A program made the position numbers and the translations under genes. Of a stretch of DNA of 54,251 nt, positions 49,863 through 54,251 are shown piece after piece. The notes beneath the pieces were generated by a model that was given only the letters and a program-made list of their open reading frames with translations, did no database searches and was not told the origin of the DNA. The stretch comes from Myxococcota bacterium (lineage in GTDB: Bacteria > Myxococcota_A > Polyangia > Polyangiales > Houyiibacteriaceae): contig JANQQS010000144.1 of assembly GCA_028284955.1 (NCBI GenBank), positions 1 through 54,251 of the forward strand, in the 5' to 3' direction. Numbering within the stretch: position 1 is the stretch's first letter; every line of letters starts with the position of its first letter.

Positions 49863-50969
49863 ATGAAGCTTATTCGAATCGTGCTCAGCGATTTGCATTT
49901 GGTCACGGGCGTGCGCCCCGGCAAGCTCAACCCGCTTGAGGATTTTTTTCACGACGATCGCTTCGCCGAGCTGCTCGCGCACTATGACGAGGCAGCAGGC
50001 GAACAGGGTGAAGTCGAGCTTATTCTCAACGGCGACATTTTCGATCTGCTCAAAGTCAAGATTGGCGGCGCGTGGCCTACCGAAGTCACGGACGAAATCG
50101 CCACCGAGAAACTGCGTCAGTGTTTGGAGGGACATCCGCGATTCGTGCACGCGCTCAAAGAATTTTTGGGGAAGAAAAATAGGAGGGTGACTTATCTTCC
50201 CGGCAACCACGACCTCGACATGCTGTTTCAGGGGGCGCAAGAGTTGTTCCGACGCTACGTCGCTCCTGGCAAGGCAGGCGAGCAAGTTCGTTTTGTGACT
50301 AGTTCGGATACCTACTACTTGCCGGAAGGCATTCAGATTCGTCACGGCCACCAGTTTGAGCGCGTACACCGCGTCGACTACGGAGCGCTTACCGAAAAAC
50401 GTCGCGACGGTACCCCCGTCTTGGTGCTGCCCTGGGGGAGCTTGTGGATTTTGGAGGTGATGAATCCGCTCAAGGAGCTCCGTAGTCATATCGATCGAAT
50501 TCAACCGCTCGGAAGGTTTCTTATCGCATCGCTGCTGTTTGATCCGGGGTTTGTGGTGAAGTTTCTGTGGCGCTCTACGCTGTACTTCCTCAAGCACCGC
50601 GTGTTCGCGTTTCAGGCGTGGCGCCAACGAATTCGAAACTTGCCGCGATTGTTGCGCGAAGAAGTGATCGAGCTGATCGGTGGCTACGACGAGCGCGCGG
50701 CCCGAGCGCTCAATCGAACACGCGGCGCGCATACGCTGATTGTGGGACACAGCCATGGGCCACGTTTCCGGCAGCTGCCAAGCGGTAAGATTTTGGTGAA
50801 TACCGGTACCTGGATCAGCATGATCAATCTCGATCTTCAATACCTTGGCCAAGATAGCGGCTTGACCTATGCGCTCATCGAGTATTCAGACGAAGGCCGA
50901 CCGCAAACCAGGCTCATGAGATGGTACGGTGCGAGGACGCCTTGCGAGGCCGTCCCCTACGCCGACTAG
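49863..50969 (+). CDS. calcineurin-like metallophosphoesterase
   Basis: A 368-residue cytoplasmic protein. It has all metal motifs of the family in order: SDLHL (9-13), NGDIFD (56-61), GNHD (114-117), HGHQ (161-164) and GHSHG (295-299). The order and length resemble UDP-2,3-diacylglucosamine hydrolase-like and related phosphoesterases. A middle segment (about 185-275) is helical and has hydrophobic stretches (FLIASLLFDPGFVVKFLW), which may associate with the membrane. It starts 11 bases after the lectin gene, so they may be co-transcribed. Its TAG stop is the first part of a dispersed repeat shared with EF-G. Substrate unknown. Confidence 0.9.
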   Translation: MKLIRIVLSDLHLVTGVRPGKLNPLEDFFHDDRFAELLAHYDEAAGEQGEVELILNGDIFDLLKVKIGGAWPTEVTDEIATEKLRQCLEGHPRFVHALKEFLGKKNRRVTYLPGNHDLDMLFQGAQELFRRYVAPGKAGEQVRFVTSSDTYYLPEGIQIRHGHQFERVHRVDYGALTEKRRDGTPVLVLPWGSLWILEVMNPLKELRSHIDRIQPLGRFLIASLLFDPGFVVKFLWRSTLYFLKHRVFAFQAWRQRIRNLPRLLREEVIELIGGYDERAARALNRTRGAHTLIVGHSHGPRFRQLPSGKILVNTGTWISMINLDLQYLGQDSGLTYALIEYSDEGRPQTRLMRWYGARTPCEAVPYAD

Positions 50970-51000
50970 AGCAGTGGCCTTTTGGCCTGAGCGCGCGACC
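50967..51000 (+). repeat. TAGAGCAGTGG stop-codon repeat, copy 4
   Basis: TAGAGCAGTGGCCTTTTGGC begins at the stop codon of the phosphoesterase gene and continues CTGAGCGCGCGAC. GGCC-TTTT-GGCC can pair. It resembles the copies at 25337 (+) and 25521-25552 (-). Confidence 0.7.
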
Positions 51001-51068
51001 GACTCTTCCTGCGCTTTTGAGCTTCCGATCGTCTACACTGGCTCGTCGGGATGCGACTGGATCTTCAT

Positions 51069-51524
51069 ATGGCCAAACGGCGCGGGTGGTTGGTGTGTGC
51101 GATGGCGTTGTGGGTCTACGGGTGGGGAGCGTCGGAGGTGGCGGGGCAGAGTTCTGAGGCGGCAAGAGCGCCAGCGGTGGGGATTGTGCTTCATCCACCG
51201 AAGGATTTGCGGGCTGGCGATCGGCGGCAGTTGCTGGTGGACGTGACGGTGCGGCCGCGGCAAGGGCACCCACTGTTGTTTACCCCGAGCAGTGAAGGGA
51301 CTGCGATCGAAATTGTTCGTGGACGGCTGCTGCGTTCGGATGCGGATGATCCGGAAGCCGCGGTGCTTCGATTTCGGGTTCCGATGATCGCTCACCACGC
51401 CGGGACGTCGATCGTCCGGGTTCATGTGCTTGGCTACGTGTGCAAGAGCACTTGCCGGTCAGTGGAGGCTGAAGGCTCGCTCGTGGTGCGCGTTCGGCCG
51501 TCGATCGAAAGCGCCGCGGATTGA
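51069..51524 (+). CDS. small exported protein, unknown function
   Basis: A 151-residue protein from the ATG at 51069 (an upstream ATG at 51051 is in frame). Signal peptide: basic MAKRRGW, hydrophobic LVCAMALWVYGWGAS, cleavage near VAGQ. The mature part (about 120 residues) is beta-rich: GIVLHPPKDLRAGDRRQLLVDV, LRFRVPMIAHHAGTSIVRVHVLGYVCKSTCRSVEAEGSLVVRV. It looks like an immunoglobulin-like periplasmic domain with one Cys pair. I recognise no family. It converges on the outer-membrane protein gene. Confidence 0.7.
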   Translation: MAKRRGWLVCAMALWVYGWGASEVAGQSSEAARAPAVGIVLHPPKDLRAGDRRQLLVDVTVRPRQGHPLLFTPSSEGTAIEIVRGRLLRSDADDPEAAVLRFRVPMIAHHAGTSIVRVHVLGYVCKSTCRSVEAEGSLVVRVRPSIESAAD

Positions 51525-51545
51525 CTGCGACGTCGATGATGCCTC

Positions 51546-52406
51546 CTAGTTGAATGTCGCCGAGAACATGAGGCTGGCGCCCAACACGGTGAGCCGAGTT
51601 CCGTCCAGATCGGGGACCCAGCCAATCAAGAACTGAGGCGCGACACCGAGGCCCCATTCCGGGCCAACCCACCATTCTTTGCCGCCCACGATGTTGATGC
51701 CGACTCCGGGGTCGCTTTCTGCGACGGCTACTCCGCCATCGTCTAAAGAGACGCTGAGCAGCGCGATGGATCCGCCAAGGAACATGTTGATGGGGGTGAA
51801 GTAGCCACCGAACCCGAGGCCAAGCCCTCCCGCGCTGAACGACAAGTCATCACGAACCCGTGTGGTGGTCCCGTCGATGTCTTCTCGAGGATCGGGCGCG
51901 ATAAACGAGAAGAAGTCTGCGTAGATGATGAAGTTCTCGACCGGGGCTCCCCCCACCGCGATATTGATGCTCAGCGCGCCGCCGAAGATTCGAAACTCGC
52001 CGAGTTCGTCGTCCGCCGATGCTTGGGTGTAGCCTGCGCCGACGGCGAGGCGAAGGAAGAAGCCGGTGTGCCGGCGTCCGGGTTTTCGAAATAGCGAGCT
52101 GGCTCGCCCTGTGCCGGTGTATGGAACGATCGCGGGGATGTCTCCCGTGTCGGGAGGCGGCGGTTTGGCGTACTCGTAACCCGGCGGAGGATTCGACGGT
52201 GGAGGGCTCGCGGGCTCCTCCGTCGCCGGGGGGCTCGACGTTTCTGGTGTCGTCGCAGGAGGCGGTTCAAGCGTCGAAGGACTGTCCTGAGCAAATGCGT
52301 GCGAAGCGGGTAGTGCGATGGCGAGCGCGTACGAGACGAGCGTTGCAATTCGGAGTTCTGGTCTGGGATCGCACGGCGCTCCGGTGCTGAGTTGCCGAAT
52401 CGTCAT
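51546..52406 (-). CDS. outer-membrane beta-barrel protein
   Basis: A 286-residue protein. The ATG at 52406 is chosen as it leads to a signal peptide ending ALPASHAFAQ; upstream extension to 52469 lacks one. A Pro/Ser/Thr/Glu linker (about 45-110 of the longer frame, PPPATTPETSSPPATEEP) precedes a transmembrane barrel made of alternating strands (GFFLRLAVGAGYTQAS, LSINIAVGG, IIYADFFSF, FSAGGLGLGFGGYF, MFLGGSIALLSVSL, GVGINIVGGKEWWVG). The chain ends in LGASLMFSATFN, the usual terminal aromatic-ending strand. Porin or surface protein; no specific role. It is divergent from purH. Confidence 0.83.
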   Translation of the reverse strand: MTIRQLSTGAPCDPRPELRIATLVSYALAIALPASHAFAQDSPSTLEPPPATTPETSSPPATEEPASPPPSNPPPGYEYAKPPPPDTGDIPAIVPYTGTGRASSLFRKPGRRHTGFFLRLAVGAGYTQASADDELGEFRIFGGALSINIAVGGAPVENFIIYADFFSFIAPDPREDIDGTTTRVRDDLSFSAGGLGLGFGGYFTPINMFLGGSIALLSVSLDDGGVAVAESDPGVGINIVGGKEWWVGPEWGLGVAPQFLIGWVPDLDGTRLTVLGASLMFSATFN

Positions 52407-52544
52407 TCTCACGGAAGCTTGTAGCAGAAAAGCGTGCCCGGGCTTGTCGAAGACCCTCTCGTGAGGCACGACACGCGCATTGACGGGCCGGCTTTGCCGC
52501 GTTACGCGGCAGTTTGGGTCTCGTGGTCGGGAGGTATCGGTCGG

Positions 52545-54110
52545 ATGAAGTGTGCGTTGATCTCGGTGTCAGACAAACAGGGCGTGGTGGAGTTTGCGCG
52601 GGGGCTGCACGCTGCCGGGGTGGAGATTTTGTCCACTGGCGGAACCGCACGCACGCTGCGGGACGCCGACATCGCGGTGATCGATGTGTCGGAGTACACG
52701 GAATCGCCGGAAATCATGGATGGGCGCGTCAAGACGCTGCATCCGCGGGTGCATGGCGGAGTCTTGATGCGGGATCGCGAGAGCGATCGCGAGGCCATCG
52801 CGCAGATCGGCGGAAGGCCTATCGACCTCGTGTGCGTCAACCTCTATCCCTTTCGCGATACGGTGCAGCGCGGCGCTGCGCACGAAGAAGTCATCGAGAA
52901 CATCGACATCGGTGGCCCGTCCATGTTGCGGAGCGCGGCAAAGAACCACGCGCGGGTAACCGTGGTTTGTGATCCCGGCGACTACGCTCAAGTTCTGGTG
53001 TCGGTGGAAGCTTCTGGAACCACCGATGCGGCGCTTCGAGCCAAGCTGGCACAGAAGGCGTTTTCACATACCGCCGCCTACGACGAGGCCATCGCCGAAT
53101 ATTTGCAGCGTGCACAAGATGAGCAGCACAAGGGGGAAAGCGCCGCGCGCGAGTTTCCCGACGTCCTGGAGCTTCGTCTCAGCAAGGCCTACGATCTTCG
53201 CTACGGCGAGAACCCACACCAATCTGGCGCGTTCTACGTCGACCCAGATGCTGAGGCCGGTAGCTTGGCGCGCGCTCAATCCGTGGACGAAGGGAAGAAA
53301 CAACTGTCGTTCAACAATCTTGTCGACGTAGACGCAGCGCTTGAAGCCGTGCGCGAGTTCGAAGAGCCAGCGGCGGTTGTGGTCAAACACACGAATCCTT
53401 GCGGGGTGGGGCGCGCGGCAACGTTGGCCGACGCGTATCGTTTGGCTCGTGAGGGTGACCCGGTGAGCGCGTTCGGAGGCATTGTCGCGCTCAATCGCGA
53501 AGTCGACGCCGCGACTGCGGAAATCATCGCCGAAACGTTCATTGAGTGCGTGGTTGCTCCTGCGTTCTCAGATGAAGCGCGTCAGCGCCTCGGCCACAAG
53601 AAGAACCTGCGGCTGCTCGCAACAGGGGCGTGGCTTTCCTCGGCCCATCCGGCCATGCATGCAAAGAAAATAAGCGGCGGACTCGTGGTCCAGCAGCGCG
53701 ACGCGACGGGGTTCGGCGAAGTTCAACGTGGTCGAGTGGTTACCTCGCGAGCGCCATCCGCCGAGGAGCGAGAAGCGCTCGATTTTGCGTGGCGGGTATG
53801 CAAACACGTGAAATCGAACGCCATCGTGTTGGCCAAACCGAACTGTACGGTGGGCGTTGGGGCAGGGCAGATGTCCCGGGTGGTGAGCGTGCGCCTGGCC
53901 GCTCAAAAGGCTGGAGATCTGGCAATGGGCTCGGTCATGGCGTCCGACGCGTTCTTCCCGTTCGCCGACGGTCTTCAAGCGGCTGCGGAGGCGGGCGTCA
54001 CAGCGGTGGTTCAGCCAGGTGGTTCGAAACGCGACGAAGAAGTGATCGCCGCCGCGAACCAAGCAAACGTGGCGATGGTGCTCACCTCCATCCGCCATTT
54101 TAGACACTGA
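52545..54110 (+). CDS. purH: bifunctional AICAR formyltransferase / IMP cyclohydrolase
   Basis: A 521-residue enzyme that performs the last two steps of IMP synthesis. The ATG at 52545 is supported by GGAGG ten bases upstream; the open frame reaching back to 52434 is not conserved. N-terminal MGS-like domain (about 1-195): LISVSDKQGVVEFARGL, STGGTARTLRDA, GRVKTLHPRVHGG. C-terminal AICAR formyltransferase domain (about 200-521): LRYGENPHQSGAFY, VVVKHTNPCGVG (Lys-His catalytic motif), AFGGIVALNREVD, and the SDAFFPFADGL end block. Full length. It is followed by a hairpin repeat eight bases after the stop. Confidence 0.97.
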   Translation: MKCALISVSDKQGVVEFARGLHAAGVEILSTGGTARTLRDADIAVIDVSEYTESPEIMDGRVKTLHPRVHGGVLMRDRESDREAIAQIGGRPIDLVCVNLYPFRDTVQRGAAHEEVIENIDIGGPSMLRSAAKNHARVTVVCDPGDYAQVLVSVEASGTTDAALRAKLAQKAFSHTAAYDEAIAEYLQRAQDEQHKGESAAREFPDVLELRLSKAYDLRYGENPHQSGAFYVDPDAEAGSLARAQSVDEGKKQLSFNNLVDVDAALEAVREFEEPAAVVVKHTNPCGVGRAATLADAYRLAREGDPVSAFGGIVALNREVDAATAEIIAETFIECVVAPAFSDEARQRLGHKKNLRLLATGAWLSSAHPAMHAKKISGGLVVQQRDATGFGEVQRGRVVTSRAPSAEEREALDFAWRVCKHVKSNAIVLAKPNCTVGVGAGQMSRVVSVRLAAQKAGDLAMGSVMASDAFFPFADGLQAAAEAGVTAVVQPGGSKRDEEVIAAANQANVAMVLTSIRHFRH

Positions 54111-54117
54111 TTTTTTT

Positions 54118-54251
54118 AGGGTTTGGCACCCAAACCCTCTCGTTCGGGATACGATCCCGAACGATTCACCCAAGCTCCCCCGCCAGGAGGCACGTAACCT
54201 GGTTGCGTGAGGGTAAACTGCCGGGGCCCCATCGCGAAGCGATGGGGCGGC
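54118..54251 (-). repeat. double-hairpin repeat copy R11 with core, cut by the window edge
   Basis: Minus orientation. H2 54118-54138 with arms AGGGTTTGG and CCAAACCCT around CAC (perfect; changed from the TCT/AGA of other copies to TTT/AAA on both arms). H1 54140-54164 with arms TCGTTCGGGAT and ATCCCGAACGA around ACG (perfect, 11 bases). The core follows with GGTTGCGTGAG and H3 (GCCCCATCGC, loop GAA, GCGATGGGGC, 54226-54248, perfect). The element continues beyond the window. A T-run at 54111-54117 sits before H2, next to the purH stop. Confidence 0.9.

Overview
The window is high-GC DNA, most likely from a member of the Myxococcota (former Deltaproteobacteria), probably of the Polyangia/Sandaracinus/Nannocystis type. 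The evidence is the density of lipoproteins with long Asp/Gly/Ala linkers, two DUF1592-DUF1552 gene pairs, Cys-rich surface lipoproteins, a MopE-like motif fused to a C-type lectin domain, and a cytochrome-b5 front-end desaturase. It looks like ordinary chromosome. I see no rRNA, tRNA, CRISPR array, prophage or transposase gene.

Layout. 0.2-8.1 kb: a subtilase lipoprotein with a small deoxyribosyltransferase-like protein, a Cys-rich lipoprotein, a cupin, a GNAT acetyltransferase and a GH97 glycosidase. 8.1-10.3 kb: an unrecognised acetyltransferase-like protein and an MFS transporter. 10.6-13.9 kb: first DUF1592-DUF1552 pair. 14.3-16.9 kb: an orphan GspE N-terminal-domain protein and a large Cys-rich lipoprotein. 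17.0-21.5 kb: a tight operon of a 48-residue very basic protein, the PEP-synthase regulator PpsR, a flippase-like membrane protein and two membrane proteins of glycosyltransferase character, converging on a GT39-type transferase. 23.2-25.3 kb: an EF-G. 26.0-27.2 kb: a fatty acid desaturase. 28.1-30.1 kb: exbB-exbD-tonB. Then truD, a serine beta-lactamase-family hydrolase, the second DUF1592-DUF1552 pair (32.8-35.7 kb), and metG. 38.4-45.8 kb is a block of secreted hydrolases and chymotrypsin-like proteases with an internal duplication. 46.2-48.9 kb is a fabH-tetR-holB operon. 49.1-54.1 kb holds a lectin-domain protein, a metallophosphoesterase, a small secreted protein, an outer-membrane barrel protein and purH.

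The most unusual content is between the genes. At least eleven copies of a tandem double-hairpin repeat lie at the 3' ends of genes or between convergent genes (about 0.2, 10.4-10.6, 25.6-25.8, 27.3-28.1 and 54.1 kb). Each has hairpin H1 (triloop YGT closed by T-A), then a short GA-rich joint, then hairpin H2. The arms differ between copies, but most copies stay self-complementary by paired changes. Two 225-base copies at 27.36-27.97 kb have nearly identical flanks but different H1 arms, each perfectly paired. Some copies are arranged head to head around a core with a third hairpin, giving composite elements of about 210 bases that resemble non-autonomous mobile elements. A second, shorter repeat beginning TAGAGCAGTGG supplies the stop codon itself for three unrelated genes. 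Two 18-base minisatellites lie in other intergenic gaps.
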